Below are positions 23,101 through 33,100 of a stretch of 51,142 nt of DNA, in pieces. The position numbers and the translations under genes are program-made. The DNA comes from Polyangia bacterium. Lineage in GTDB: Bacteria > Myxococcota_A > Polyangia > Polyangiales > Sandaracinaceae. The notes under the pieces are model-generated. The model was not told the origin of the DNA, searched no databases, and saw only the letters and a program-made list of their open reading frames with translations. The number at the start of each line of letters is the position of its first letter. The stretch's first letter is position 1. Where the stretch lies: NCBI GenBank assembly GCA_030426845.1, contig JAUHXR010000021.1:1-51142 (forward strand). The letters run 5' to 3'.

Positions 23101-24054
23101 TCAGCGTGCGCGGTAGACGAGCCAGGAGAGGTACGGCAGCCGCGCCGCGCCGCCCTCCACCCGCGCGCCGTCGCCCGACACCGTCGCGACCCCGAGGCTC
23201 GCCAGCTCGGCCTCTTCGAGCGTGCTGCCGTCGGCGAGGATCGTCTCGAGCCCGCCGAGCACGAACAGCTCGACCTCCGCGCCGGGCGCGAGCCCGCCCG
23301 CGTTGGGGAAGCTGACCTCCGCGCCGCCCTCGATCCCCGACTCGGGGCTGAACACGAACGCGCCGTCGAAGCTCTCCCCCCTCGCGAAGCAGGTGGTGGC
23401 GGCGGGGTCGACCGCCGCGCCGGCGAGGCCGTCGTAGTCGCCCGAGAGGCTGAGCGAATCCGGGGCGAGGCGCAGCACGAGGTCGCCGTCGAACGACACG
23501 TCGCGCGGCGCGGCCCGGTCGCCGGCCGGCGGCGCGGTGGCCGCGGTGACGGGGTGGAGCACGTACGGCTCGGCGATCGCGTGGATGGGCTCGACCGCGC
23601 TCGGGAAGGCGATCGGGCAGTAGGTCGCGGCGAAGGGCTGCGAGGGCGCGAGGACGCGCATCACCGCGCGGCTCAGGCAGCGGAGGGACTCGGGGACCAC
23701 GATCGCGAAGCGGCCGTCCGCGTCGGTCGCGGGGGGCGGCAGGCACACGAGGGATTCGTCGGGGTGCAGCCGGAGGCAGGCCTGGGTGCGCGCGCCGGCG
23801 ATCGGGGTTCCGTCCGCCGCCTGGACCGTCCCGGTGAGCCCGACCACCCAGCTGGCGGGGCACGACGGGTCGGGGGTGAGGTCCTCGCAGGCGAACGGGT
23901 CGGCGCCCGCGTCGCAGCCCGGCTCGCCCGCGTCGTCGTCTCCCGCGTCCAGCCCGGCGCCGGCGTCCAAGCCGAGGCCTCCGTCGGGGTCTTCGCCGCC
24001 GTCGCAGGCGACGAGGAGGGAGGCGAGCGTGATCCAGCCGAGCCAGGTGCGCAT
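23101..24054 (-). CDS. Asp/Ala/Gly-linker lipoprotein
   Basis: 317 residues from ATG 24054. The lipoprotein signal ends LASLLVAC (Cys17). It is followed by a low-complexity Asp/Gly/Ala linker (~19-50) of the kind common in Polyangiales surface lipoproteins. A carboxypeptidase-regulatory-like Ig fold (~68-120: VGLTGTVQAADGTPIAGAR, then DADGRFAIVVPE) comes next, then a beta-rich domain with scattered Cys. Such proteins are outer-surface adhesin-like or scaffold proteins; the role is unknown. The gene is divergent from the kinase at 24114, with 59 bp between starts. Confidence 0.8.
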   Translation of the reverse strand: MRTWLGWITLASLLVACDGGEDPDGGLGLDAGAGLDAGDDDAGEPGCDAGADPFACEDLTPDPSCPASWVVGLTGTVQAADGTPIAGARTQACLRLHPDESLVCLPPPATDADGRFAIVVPESLRCLSRAVMRVLAPSQPFAATYCPIAFPSAVEPIHAIAEPYVLHPVTAATAPPAGDRAAPRDVSFDGDLVLRLAPDSLSLSGDYDGLAGAAVDPAATTCFARGESFDGAFVFSPESGIEGGAEVSFPNAGGLAPGAEVELFVLGGLETILADGSTLEEAELASLGVATVSGDGARVEGGAARLPYLSWLVYRAR

Positions 24055-24113
24055 GGGCCCATAGTAGTCCGTCCGGGCGCCCGCGGTTTCGCCTCCGCTG
24101 ATACTCTGGCGTC

Positions 24114-24992
24114 GTGGACGACCGCTCGGGGCTCACGGTCGACGGCTACACCCTCCTCGCGCGGCTCGGGGAGGGCGGCGCCGGATCGGTCTACCGGGCG
24201 CGCGGTGGCGGCGGTGAGATCGTCGCGCTCAAGATGTTCGACCCGGCCATCGCGCGGAACCCGAACATGCGCGAGCGCTTCGACCGCGAGGCGCGCGCCC
24301 TCAACGGGCTCGACCACCCGCACCTCATCCGCATGCTCGACTACGGGCTCTTCGAGGGGACGCCCTACCTCGTGATGGAGCTGCTCGAGGGGGTGCCGCT
24401 CGACCGGCTCCTCGAGTCGCGGGAGCTCGAGCCGATGATGGCCCTCGACCTCGGCGTGCAGGTGGTGGCCGCGCTCGCCCACGCGCACTCCAAGGGGGTG
24501 CTGCACCGCGATCTCAAGCCGGCCAACGTGTTCGTCGCGGTCCTCCCGGGGGGGCTCCTGCACCCGAAGCTGCTCGACTTCGGCCTCGCGCGCTTCCAGG
24601 ATCGGGAGCGCTGGGGATCGCACGCGACGTTGACCGAGGAGGGGACGATCCTCGGCACTCCGACCTACATGGCGCCCGAGCAGGGGTTCGGCGCGCGGAC
24701 CGACGAGCGGAGCGACGTCTACAGTGCGGGCGTGCTCCTGTTCGAGCTGCTGACCCGCCGGCCGCCCTTCGTGGCCCAGAGCCGCTCGAGCCTCGTGAGG
24801 GCCCACGCGCTCGAGCCGCCCCCCGATCCGTCGGAGGTGCGGCCGGAGCTGGTGCTCACCGAGGAGCTGCGGTCGGTGCTGAGCGTGGCCCTCGCCAAGC
24901 GCGGGCGCGACCGCTACCCGGACGCGGTCGCGCTGCTACGGGCGCTCCAGGACCTGCCGACCCCGGCCGCCTGGACGAGCCCCGCCGCCTGA
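24114..24992 (+). CDS. Ser/Thr protein kinase, stand-alone domain
   Basis: 292 residues from GTG 24114. It is all kinase domain: Gly loop LGEGGAGSV, Lys in VALKMF, HRDLKPANVF, DFG in LLDFGLARF, GTPTYMAPEQ activation end and SDVYSAGVLLFELL. All catalytic residues are present. There is no membrane helix and no sensor domain, so it is cytoplasmic and probably controlled by a partner. It is divergent from a surface lipoprotein gene and convergent with a DUF4234 membrane protein gene. Confidence 0.9.
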   Translation: MDDRSGLTVDGYTLLARLGEGGAGSVYRARGGGGEIVALKMFDPAIARNPNMRERFDREARALNGLDHPHLIRMLDYGLFEGTPYLVMELLEGVPLDRLLESRELEPMMALDLGVQVVAALAHAHSKGVLHRDLKPANVFVAVLPGGLLHPKLLDFGLARFQDRERWGSHATLTEEGTILGTPTYMAPEQGFGARTDERSDVYSAGVLLFELLTRRPPFVAQSRSSLVRAHALEPPPDPSEVRPELVLTEELRSVLSVALAKRGRDRYPDAVALLRALQDLPTPAAWTSPAA

Positions 24993-25018
24993 CGAACGCC
25001 GTCGCCTGACGAACGCCG
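24986..25018 (+). repeat. Short direct repeat at the kinase 3' end
   Basis: CGCCTGACGAACGCCG occurs at 24986-25001 and 25003-25018 (period 17). The first copy includes the stop codon of the kinase gene and the second copy duplicates it. It probably reflects slippage. Confidence 0.6.
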
Positions 25019-25046
25019 CCGCCCGCGTCGCGGCGCCGCGCGGCGA

Positions 25047-25463
25047 TCAGAAGGTCGCCGGCGGGGGACCGAAGCCCGCGCCCGCCTGGGGGGCGGCGCC
25101 CGCGCCGAGCTGCTGCATCACCTTGTTCAGCTCGTCCTGGTAGAAGTACGTGGCCACGAGGTACGTCCCGCCGACCACGAAGGTCGCGAGGTTCATGATG
25201 AGCACGAGCTGCGCCTTGTCCTCGTGGGCGACGCCGCGCTGCTTGTACAGCCCGTCGATGATCTGCTGGTTGCGGAACTCGATGTACATCCCGAACAGGC
25301 CGCAGGTGACCACGTTGATCAGCAGCTCGGTCGTCGGGTTGATGTCCGTCCGTCCGGCGAAGGCGCAGAGCTCCTGCGTCGTGACGAACGGGTGATAGAG
25401 GGCGTAGATGCCGCAGGTGACGAGTTGCAGCAGGCACACGACGATGGGGTTGCGCTCGGTCAT
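25047..25463 (-). CDS. DUF4234-like small membrane protein
   Basis: 138 residues from ATG 25463. The start MTERNPIVVCLLQLVTCGIYALYHPF is typical of DUF4234, in which the NPxxVxLLxxxTxGIYxxYW pattern begins the first membrane helix. Three membrane segments are visible (~6-25, ~43-62, ~88-108), and a Gly/Ala/Pro-rich tail ends the protein. The function of DUF4234 is unknown; members are often near signalling or secretion genes. The much longer open frame upstream of the chosen start is antisense to the crotonase gene and was not used. Confidence 0.75.
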   Translation of the reverse strand: MTERNPIVVCLLQLVTCGIYALYHPFVTTQELCAFAGRTDINPTTELLINVVTCGLFGMYIEFRNQQIIDGLYKQRGVAHEDKAQLVLIMNLATFVVGGTYLVATYFYQDELNKVMQQLGAGAAPQAGAGFGPPPATF

Positions 25464-25544
25464 CGCGCCAAGGCTCGCTCCGATGGGCCCGCCACGCAAG
25501 CGCACCCGCTTCCCTCCCGAGCCCCGCCGTTCTATGAGGCTCCC

Positions 25545-26330
25545 ATGACCGACCGACCCCGCGTGCGCGTGGAGACCAAGGGCCACGTCCACCTCATCGG
25601 CCTCGACCGCGCCGAGAAGCGGAACGCCTTCGACCTGCGGATGCTCCGCGAGCTCGCCGAGGCGTTCACCGCGTTCGAGGACGACGACGCCGCGCGTGCG
25701 GCCGTGCTCTACGCGGAGGGCGAGCACTTCACCGCGGGGCTCGACCTCGCGGAGGTGGGGCCGGCGGTGAGGAGCGGCGCGCCGCTCTTCCCCGAGGGCG
25801 CGGTCGACCCGCTGTCGCTCCACGGGCGCCCGCGGCAGAAGCCGCTCGTGATGGCGGTCCAGGGGTGGTGCCTGACGATCGGGATCGAGCTCGCCCTTGC
25901 GGCGGACATCCGCGTCGCGGCCGACGACACCCGCTTCGGTCAGATCGAGATCAACCGCGGCATCTTCCCGTTCGGTGGCGCGACGATCCGCCTGCCGCAG
26001 GTGGCGGGTTGGGGCAACGCGATGCGCTGGCTGCTCACCGGTGACGTGTTCGACGCGGCCGAGGCGCGCCGGATCGGGCTGGTGCAAGACGTCGTGCCGG
26101 CGGCGGAGGTGAAGGCGCGCGCGGTCACGATCGCCGAGACGATCGCCTCCCGCGCGCCGCTCGGGGTCCGGGCCACGATGGAGTCCGCGCACGCCACGCT
26201 CCACGACGGGCCGGACGCGGCCGCGGCCGCGCTGCTCGGCCAGGCCCGCGCGCTGATGGACACGGAGGACGCGGCCGAGGGCCTGCGCTCCTTCGTCGAG
26301 CGCCGCGACGCGGTCTTCGAGGGGCGCTGA
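25545..26330 (+). CDS. Enoyl-CoA hydratase/isomerase (crotonase) family protein
   Basis: 261 residues from ATG 25545. Crotonase oxyanion-hole elements are clear: EGEHFTAGLDL (~62-72) and VQGWCLTIGIELALAADIR (~103-121). The loop FGQIEINRGIFPFGGATIRLP carries the first catalytic Glu region. Where rat hydratase has its second catalytic Glu (AMEMVLTG) this protein reads AMRWLLTG, so ordinary hydration is doubtful and an isomerase or hydrolase role is possible. The next gene starts 1 bp after its stop, so it is cotranscribed with the dienelactone hydrolase. Confidence 0.85.
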   Translation: MTDRPRVRVETKGHVHLIGLDRAEKRNAFDLRMLRELAEAFTAFEDDDAARAAVLYAEGEHFTAGLDLAEVGPAVRSGAPLFPEGAVDPLSLHGRPRQKPLVMAVQGWCLTIGIELALAADIRVAADDTRFGQIEINRGIFPFGGATIRLPQVAGWGNAMRWLLTGDVFDAAEARRIGLVQDVVPAAEVKARAVTIAETIASRAPLGVRATMESAHATLHDGPDAAAAALLGQARALMDTEDAAEGLRSFVERRDAVFEGR

Positions 26331-26331
26331 C

Positions 26332-27192
26332 GTGCGCGCGGTGATCCTGGTCGTCGTGCTCGTCGCCGGCTGCGGCGGCGCCGCGCCCCCGGCCGAGCGG
26401 GCGGCGGGTGACAGCACGCACATGGATCGGCCGGTGTGGACCGGCGACGTCTCGGAGGAGGCCTTCGCCGCGCTCCACCGCCTGAGCGCGGCCGAGGTGC
26501 CGCCGCTCGAGGGCGACACGATCGACCTCGCCGACGGGACGCGCGCCTACCTCGCGCTGCCCGAGGGCCCGGGGCCCCACCCGGCCGTGCTCGTGATCCA
26601 CGAGTGGTGGGGCCTCAACGACCACATCCGGCACTGGGCGGACCGCCTCGCGGCGGACGGCTACGCGGCCCTCGCGGTCGACCTCTACGGCGGGCGCATC
26701 GCGACCGAGCCCGACGACGCGATGGCGCTGATGCGCGAGGTCGACGAGGACCGCGCGCTCACGACGCTCCGCGCGGCCGTCGCCGCGCTCGAGGCCCACC
26801 CCGCGATCGACGCCGAGCGGCGCGCGGTCGTCGGCTGGTGCTTCGGCGGCGGCTGGTCCCTCGCGGGCGCGATCGCGATCGAGGGGTTCGACGCGGTGGT
26901 CGTCTACTACGGGCGACCGGTGACCGAGCCGGAGCGCCTGCGGGAGCTCGACGGCCCCCTCCTCGGGATCTTCGCGAACGAGGACACCGCGATCCCACCG
27001 CCCCGGGTCGACGCCTTCGCGGAGGCCCTCGAGGAGGCGGGCGTCGCGCATGAGATCTTGCGCTTCGACGCGGTGCACGCCTTCGCCAACCCATCGAACG
27101 CGCGCTACGACCAGGCCGCGGCGAGCGAGGCCTGGGAGGCGGTCCGGCGCCTCCTCGCGCGCACCCTCCGGCCGAGCGAGGGCGGCGCGTGA
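26332..27192 (+). CDS. Dienelactone hydrolase family lipoprotein
   Basis: 286 residues from GTG 26332. The N-terminus is a lipoprotein signal (ILVVVLVAGC, Cys14), so the enzyme is in the periplasm or outer membrane. The DLH fold has IHEWWGLNDHI with the activating Glu, the nucleophile Cys in GWCFGGGW, Asp in NEDTAIP and His in AVHAF. This is the Cys-Asp-His triad of dienelactone hydrolases. A secreted DLH is less usual than the cytoplasmic catabolic type, so the substrate is probably an external ester or lactone. It overlaps the next gene by 4 bp (GTGA). Confidence 0.88.
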   Translation: MRAVILVVVLVAGCGGAAPPAERAAGDSTHMDRPVWTGDVSEEAFAALHRLSAAEVPPLEGDTIDLADGTRAYLALPEGPGPHPAVLVIHEWWGLNDHIRHWADRLAADGYAALAVDLYGGRIATEPDDAMALMREVDEDRALTTLRAAVAALEAHPAIDAERRAVVGWCFGGGWSLAGAIAIEGFDAVVVYYGRPVTEPERLRELDGPLLGIFANEDTAIPPPRVDAFAEALEEAGVAHEILRFDAVHAFANPSNARYDQAAASEAWEAVRRLLARTLRPSEGGA

Positions 27193-27425
27193 GCCCCCCG
27201 AAGCGCCCCAACCCGCGCGCCGCGATCGCGGCCGAGCAGGCCCGGGTGGTGCGCGTCGCGACCTACGTGGTGGTGGTGCTCGGTGTGCTGCTCTTCGGCG
27301 CCGCGACCGCGATGGTGCTGGTCGACGACGAGCTGTCGATCTTCGCCGCGGTCTGCGCGCAGGTCACGGGCGTCGCGATGCTCCTCGCCGGGCTCAAGAA
27401 GCTGCGCGACCTGCGCGACGAGTAG
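27189..27425 (+). CDS. Small two-helix membrane protein
   Basis: 78 residues from GTG 27189, overlapping the upstream stop. Two hydrophobic segments (~22-44, VATYVVVVLGVLLFG; ~50-68, FAAVCAQVTGVAMLLAG) form a hairpin with a basic N-terminus and a charged C-terminus (KKLRDLRDE), both predicted in the cytoplasm. No family is recognised. Confidence 0.65.
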   Translation: MSPPKRPNPRAAIAAEQARVVRVATYVVVVLGVLLFGAATAMVLVDDELSIFAAVCAQVTGVAMLLAGLKKLRDLRDE

Positions 27426-27442
27426 CGCGACGAGCAGCGCGC

Positions 27443-27883
27443 TCAGCTGTCGGGGTAGCCCTCGGGGCGGTTCATGATGTCGACGAGGACCTCCACGTCG
27501 GGGTCGTCGTCGCTGATGATCACGCGGCCCGCCATGAGGTCGAAGAACATCCGCGGGTCTCCGTCGCGGCGGGTCCCCGAGGAGTCGTGGGCGAAGACGA
27601 AGGTCGGGCCGTCGCGCCGGCAGTTGTTGAAGCCAGCCCCGCTGAGGCCGTAGACGAGGTCGCCGTTGCAGCGGATCCGGATGCGGCAGTTGAGGTAGCT
27701 GCCGTCCGCCTCCTGCACCTCGATGGTGCAGCGCCCGCCGTCCTGCGCCATCGTCGGCCCGCGCGCGGCGACGACCCGGCCGGGGTAGAGGGTGGGCTCG
27801 CCCATCGGCTCCACGGGGCGCTGCGCCCCGCCGCAGGAGGCGAGCGCGAGCCACAACGTCAGGGCGGGCCAGGGCGTGCGCAC
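27443..27883 (-). CDS. Lipoprotein of unknown function
   Basis: 146 residues from GTG 27883. The signal LTLWLALASC gives Cys17 as the lipid site. The mature part (~50-146) is a single small domain with four Cys: GGRCTIEVQEADGSYLNC, IRCNGDLVYG and FNNCRRDG, probably two disulfides. The core alternates hydrophobic and polar residues, so it is likely beta-rich. It is convergent with the small membrane protein gene. No known family. Confidence 0.7.
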   Translation of the reverse strand: MRTPWPALTLWLALASCGGAQRPVEPMGEPTLYPGRVVAARGPTMAQDGGRCTIEVQEADGSYLNCRIRIRCNGDLVYGLSGAGFNNCRRDGPTFVFAHDSSGTRRDGDPRMFFDLMAGRVIISDDDPDVEVLVDIMNRPEGYPDS

Positions 27884-27945
27884 GTGGTCGGAGGATGGCG
27901 CCGGGAGCCGGCGGCGATCAAGCCCGCCGGCGCCTCCGAGCTCCC

Positions 27946-30060
27946 TCAGAGCGCGCGCAGGTCGTCGCGGTCCGCGTCGCGGTGGAAGACCGGCGGTGAG
28001 CCGATCGGCGCGGCGACGGTGACGCGCTGCCCGCCGTCGTAGGCGTCGCCAGTCCAGACGTGGAACCACCGGGCGCCCGCCGGGAGGTAGACCTCGCGCT
28101 CGGTCGCGCCCTCGGTCACCACCGGGGCCACGAGGAGCGCGTCGCCGAGCATGTACTGGTCGTGGATCGACCACGCGGTCGTGTCCTCGGGGAACTCGAG
28201 GAGCAGGTGGCGGACGAGCGGCGCGCTCGAGGCCTGCGCCTCGTCGCTGAGCCGCGCGAGGTCGGGCGCGAGGGCGTCGTGGATCCGCACGAAGCGGCGG
28301 AAGTGGGCGATCGTCTCGGGGTCGCTGTTCCAGTGGTGGTTGACGTCGCGCCGGTTGCCCTCGTGGGTGCGCATGATCGGGGTGAACGCGCCGAGCTCGA
28401 CCCAGCGCCGGTAGAGCTCGGGGGTGCTCGGCCCGCCGGAGTAGCCGGCGATGTCGTGGGTCGCGTAGGGCACGCCCGCGAGCCCGAGGTTGACCATCGC
28501 GGGGACCACCGTCGGCAATCCGTCGTGCTCGCTCCAGGTTGCCTCCTGGTCGCCGATCCAGTGGATCATCGAGTAGCGCTGGACGCCGGTCCAGCCGGAG
28601 CGCGCGATGCTCACCCAGTCGCCGTCGGGGCGCTCCGCGTCGAAGGCCTCGCGGTTCACGCGGTGCCACTCGACCGGGAAGCGGTTGTGGTAGGCGCGCG
28701 GGTCGCTGCCGTCCGAGAGCACCCCGTCGAGCGGGCTCCACTCGCCGAAGTCGGCCATCCAGCCGTCGATCCCGACGTCGCGGATCATCTCGCGCAGCTC
28801 GCCGCGCACGTAGTCGCGCGTCGCCTCCGAGGTGAAGTCCGGCGTGCCCGCGGTCACCAGCGCGCCGACGAGGTAGGGCTCGCCCGCGTCGTCGCGCACG
28901 AGCATGCCGCCGTCGCGCATCGCGGCGAAGTGATCGTCGAGGTTCGGGTCGATGAAGGGGTTCGCGTAGGCGAGGAAGCGCAGATCCCGGGCGTGGAGGT
29001 CCGCGACCATCGCCGTGAGGTCGGGGTAGTGGGTCGGGTCCTCGTTCCATCGGTACTGCACGCCGAAGCCGCCGCCGATGTTCATGCGGACGCCCGTCCA
29101 GTCCTGGGACCAGATCGCGCTCGCGTCGACGCCCTCCGCCTCGAGCTCGGCCACGTCGGCGAGCACCGCGTCGCGCCCGCCCTGGCTGCTCACCCACGCG
29201 CCCCACGCCCACGCCGGCGGCGGCGCCGGGACGCCGACCTCCTCGCCGAGCTGCGCGATCACGTCGAGCGGGGTCGGCCCCTCGAAGAGCACGAGCGAGA
29301 GCGGCTCGGCGCTGACGACCTCGATCCACGCGACGTCGGGATCGGCCGCGCAGACGTCGACGTGGGTGCGGTAGTCGGTGCGCGCGAGCACGCCGAAGCC
29401 GCGCGCGTCGAGGTAGTAGGGCATCGGGAAGTAGGTCGTGTGCGCGTCGCCCACGATCTCGCGCAGGCCAGCGGGGTCGCGGCCGATCCCCTGCTCGCTC
29501 ACGATCAGATCGAACGCCTCGCCGGTCTGCTCGGTCGCGTTGTACTGCTCACCGAAGCCGTGGAAGCTGCCCGCGGGATCGCACGCGATCGGGAGCGCGA
29601 GGGAGGTCTGCGCGGGGCCGGTCGCGCTCAGCGTGATCGCGGTGGTGCCGGGGCGCTCGCCGGGCGCGACGCGGAGGATCGCCTCGCCGTCGCGTGGCTC
29701 ACCGGTCTCCGGATCATCCGCGCGGGCGAAGCGCACCTCCACCGCGTCGGCGGCGAGGGACACCGCGGCGAAGCGGTCGTAGGCGGTGAGCTCCTCGGCC
29801 CCGCGCCGGAAGGTCCAGATGCCGAGGTTCCCGCTCACCCGCTCGCCGAAGGTGCGCAGGGTCGGTGACGCGCCCGGCGCGGTGGCGAGGAGCGGGCGGT
29901 CGCCGTCGAAGAGCGAGACCGCGCCGGTGCCGTCCGCGACCACCACGCGCACGCCGTTCGCGAGCGTGACCTCGCCGCCGTCGACGGGCGGCGGGGGCGG
30001 CGGCGGCGCGCCGTCGTCACAGGCGATCAGGAGGAGCACGAGCGGGGCGAGGCGGCGCAT
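27946..30060 (-). CDS. GH31 alpha-glycosidase lipoprotein, YihQ-like clade
   Basis: 704 residues from ATG 30060, with a lipoprotein signal (LVLLLIAC, Cys14) and a Pro run. The GH31 catalytic nucleophile is Asp437 in WMADFGEW, and the acid/base is Asp504 in WIGDQEATW. These motifs, and QDWTGVRM (319-326) and PIMRTHEGNR, are nearest to E. coli YihQ, a sulfoquinovosidase. From memory, YihQ binds sulfonate with an Arg and a Trp about 13-16 residues after its QDW; here that stretch reads GGGFGVQYRW and both appear to be absent. The substrate is therefore probably another alpha-glycoside, hydrolysed at the cell surface. Divergent from the acylase gene. Confidence 0.88.
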   Translation of the reverse strand: MRRLAPLVLLLIACDDGAPPPPPPPVDGGEVTLANGVRVVVADGTGAVSLFDGDRPLLATAPGASPTLRTFGERVSGNLGIWTFRRGAEELTAYDRFAAVSLAADAVEVRFARADDPETGEPRDGEAILRVAPGERPGTTAITLSATGPAQTSLALPIACDPAGSFHGFGEQYNATEQTGEAFDLIVSEQGIGRDPAGLREIVGDAHTTYFPMPYYLDARGFGVLARTDYRTHVDVCAADPDVAWIEVVSAEPLSLVLFEGPTPLDVIAQLGEEVGVPAPPPAWAWGAWVSSQGGRDAVLADVAELEAEGVDASAIWSQDWTGVRMNIGGGFGVQYRWNEDPTHYPDLTAMVADLHARDLRFLAYANPFIDPNLDDHFAAMRDGGMLVRDDAGEPYLVGALVTAGTPDFTSEATRDYVRGELREMIRDVGIDGWMADFGEWSPLDGVLSDGSDPRAYHNRFPVEWHRVNREAFDAERPDGDWVSIARSGWTGVQRYSMIHWIGDQEATWSEHDGLPTVVPAMVNLGLAGVPYATHDIAGYSGGPSTPELYRRWVELGAFTPIMRTHEGNRRDVNHHWNSDPETIAHFRRFVRIHDALAPDLARLSDEAQASSAPLVRHLLLEFPEDTTAWSIHDQYMLGDALLVAPVVTEGATEREVYLPAGARWFHVWTGDAYDGGQRVTVAAPIGSPPVFHRDADRDDLRAL

Positions 30061-30139
30061 GGTCGAGAGGGAGCTTGCCACGCGCGCGGCGGCGAGGCGC
30101 GGGCATAGGCACGCGCATGGCCAGGCACTACGATGCGGC

Positions 30140-33100
30140 ATGCGCTTGATTGCTCGGGGATGGATCGTCGCTGCGCTCGTGGGTTCGCTCGTGGGCTCGC
30201 TCGTGGGCTGCGACGACGGCGACGGGGGAGACGACGCGGGGATGGCGGACGCGGGGCGGGTGCCCGATCCGCCGCCGCCCCTCGTGTTCCAGGACGTCGA
30301 CGAGACCGGGCGCTACGTGATCCCGGAGCTCACCGCGCACGCGCACGTGGTGCGCACCGAGCTCGACGTTCCGCACGTCTACGCGGAGAGCCGCGAGGAC
30401 GCGATGCGGGTGCTCGGCTTCGTGATGGCGCGCGACCGCTTCTTCCAGATGGACCTCACCGCGCGGCTGTCCCTCGGGACGCTGAGCGAGCTGCTCGGGG
30501 ACGTCGGCCTGACGAGCGATCTCGAGAACCGTCAGACGGGCGCGGCCCAGGTCGCGCGGATCTACCTCGAGAGCCTCACCGAGCAGGAGGGTCGCGAGCT
30601 CGACGCCTTCGCGCAGGGGGTCAACGCCTACATCGAGGCGGTGCGCCGCAGCGCGCTCCCCGCGCCGGCCGAGCTGGAGCTCGCCTTCGCGCTGCTCGGC
30701 GCGCGACGACCGGTCGACCTCATGATCCCGTGGACGCGCGAGACGGTCGCGGCGACCGGCGCGACGATCCTCTACGGCACCAGCTTCGAGACCGGCGACG
30801 TGAGCCGCGCGCGCGCGTTCGAGCGCCTCGCGGATCCGGACCCGTCCAACTGGGACGTCTTCACCGGCGCGCCGGATCGCGCGCTGCGCCTCGCGGGGCT
30901 CCAGCAGGACGTCATCGATCACTACGCGCCCCCCAACGACGTCAGCTCGGCGGCGGGCTGGGGGATCGACACGGGCACCACCAGCTCGCCCATCATCTCG
31001 CCGCGCCCCGCGCGCCGCCTCTTCACGGGCGGGCCGCGGCTCGAGCGCGACCTCATCGATCGGCTGGAGCGGCACCTCGCGCGCATCGACGAGCGGCTGC
31101 ACCCGAACGACAACGAGGAGTGGGGCAGCAACGAGTGGGCGGTCATGGGCAGCGCCACGCCGACCGGCGAGAGCCTCCTCGCGGGTGACGGTCACCTCCA
31201 GCTCAGCGTGCCCGCGCTCTTCTGGCAGTTCGGCCTGGACACCCAGCTCATGGGGGACGACACGCCGCTCACGCTCCTCGGGGCCACCCTCGCGGGCCTC
31301 CCGGCGATGGGCGTGGGCACCAACGGGCGCGTGGCCTGGACCCAGACCGCCTACTTCGCCGACGTGACCGACTGGTACGCGGAGGAGCTCGTGCTGGACG
31401 CCGAGGGGCGGCCCCGCGCGAGCCGCTTCGAGGGCGCGGAGCGCGACCTCGTGGTGATCGACGAGACGTTCGAGATCCGTGACGTCCCCGAGCTCGACAG
31501 CGTCGGTCGCACCGAGACGATCCCGCGCTACGCGACCTTCGACGGGCGGCTCATCACCTCGATCGAGGGTCGGACGGTCACCGCCGACGAGCCCCTCGCG
31601 GCCGGCGAGTCGCGCGTCAACCTGATGGGCGACTGGGTGGTGCCGAGCGACGTCGACGGCGACGGGGTGATCTCGGCGATCAGCTTCTACTACGGGCCGT
31701 TCGACGGGGGCTCGCTCCTGCGGGCGTTCCGCGGCTTCGCCGACGCGGACGGCGTGGACGGGTTCCGCGCGGCGATGCGGCACTTCATCGGCTACGGCGG
31801 CTCGATGATGGCCTCCGACGCGGACGGCTCGATCTTCTACAGCGCCTACCACGCGGTGCCGTGCCGCACCTATCTGCCGCGCGACGCGACGACCAACCAG
31901 TGGATCGATGGCGCCGATCCGCGCCGCCTGCTCGACGGCACCCGCTACGGCGCGTGGTCCATCCCGCTCGACGCCGACGGCCAGGTCGACGCGGCGGCCG
32001 CGGCGGCGGGCGGGCCGACCGCCTGCGCGGTGCCGTTCGACGAGTGGCCCCAGGCGCTCGACCCGGCGCGCGGCTACGCGATGCACGCCAACAACGATCC
32101 CGGCAACATCGCGACCGACAACGACATCTTCGACGACCCCCACTACATCGGCGGGCCGTGGATCGAGGGCTACCGCGCCGCGCGGATCGTCGAGCGACTC
32201 GAGGGCGCGATCGCGGAGGACGCGGCGACGCTCGAGCGCATGCAGGACATCCAGGGTGACCACCACTCGAACCTCGGCGAGGAGTGGGCGCCGCTGCTCC
32301 TCGAGGCGATCGCGGCCGCGCGCACGGCGGCGGCGGGGACCCCGACCGCGGGCACGCCGGACGCGCGTCTCGCCGCGGCGTGGACGGCCAACATGGCGCG
32401 CTACCAGGAGGTCGAGACGCGGATCACGGCCTGGCGCGACAACGGCTACCCGACGCCGTCGGGCGTGGAGACGGCCTACGACGCGCCGGCCTCCGGGGAG
32501 CCCGACGACGCGGTCGCCACCATGATCCACGCGTCGTGGCTGCCGCGCTTCATCGGCGGCGTGCTCGACGACGAGGGGATCGACCGGCAGTGGTCGCCGG
32601 CGGTGACCGGCGACACCTTCCGCGTCGGGACGATGAAGCTCCTCGTCGAGGGCCGCGGGCCGGGCAACCCCGGTGGGCTCGGCTCGTACAACCCGGCCAC
32701 CGAGGAGTCGGTGTTCTTCGACGACGTCTCCACGCCCGAGGTCGAGCGGAGCGACGAGATCGCGCTGCGCGCGCTCGACGAGGCGCTCGCGTTCCTCGAG
32801 GGCGCGCCCAGCGGCGCGGGCGAGGGCGGCTTCGGGACGACCGACATGAGCGAGTGGCTCTGGGGGCTGCGCCACCAGGTGCGCTTCGAGTCGCTGCTCG
32901 GCGACTTCATCGACGACCCCGGGCTCGCGACGCTCCTCGAGCCGTTCAACATCACGACGCGGAACATCCCGCTCGCCGACCCGCTGCCGGCGGGCGACCC
33001 GCGCGCCGAGCTGCGGTGGTTCCCGCGGCCCGGCGATCAGTTCGACGTGGACGCGGCCAACCCCGGCCTCGGGGGGACGCGGTTCACCCACGGGAGCGGC

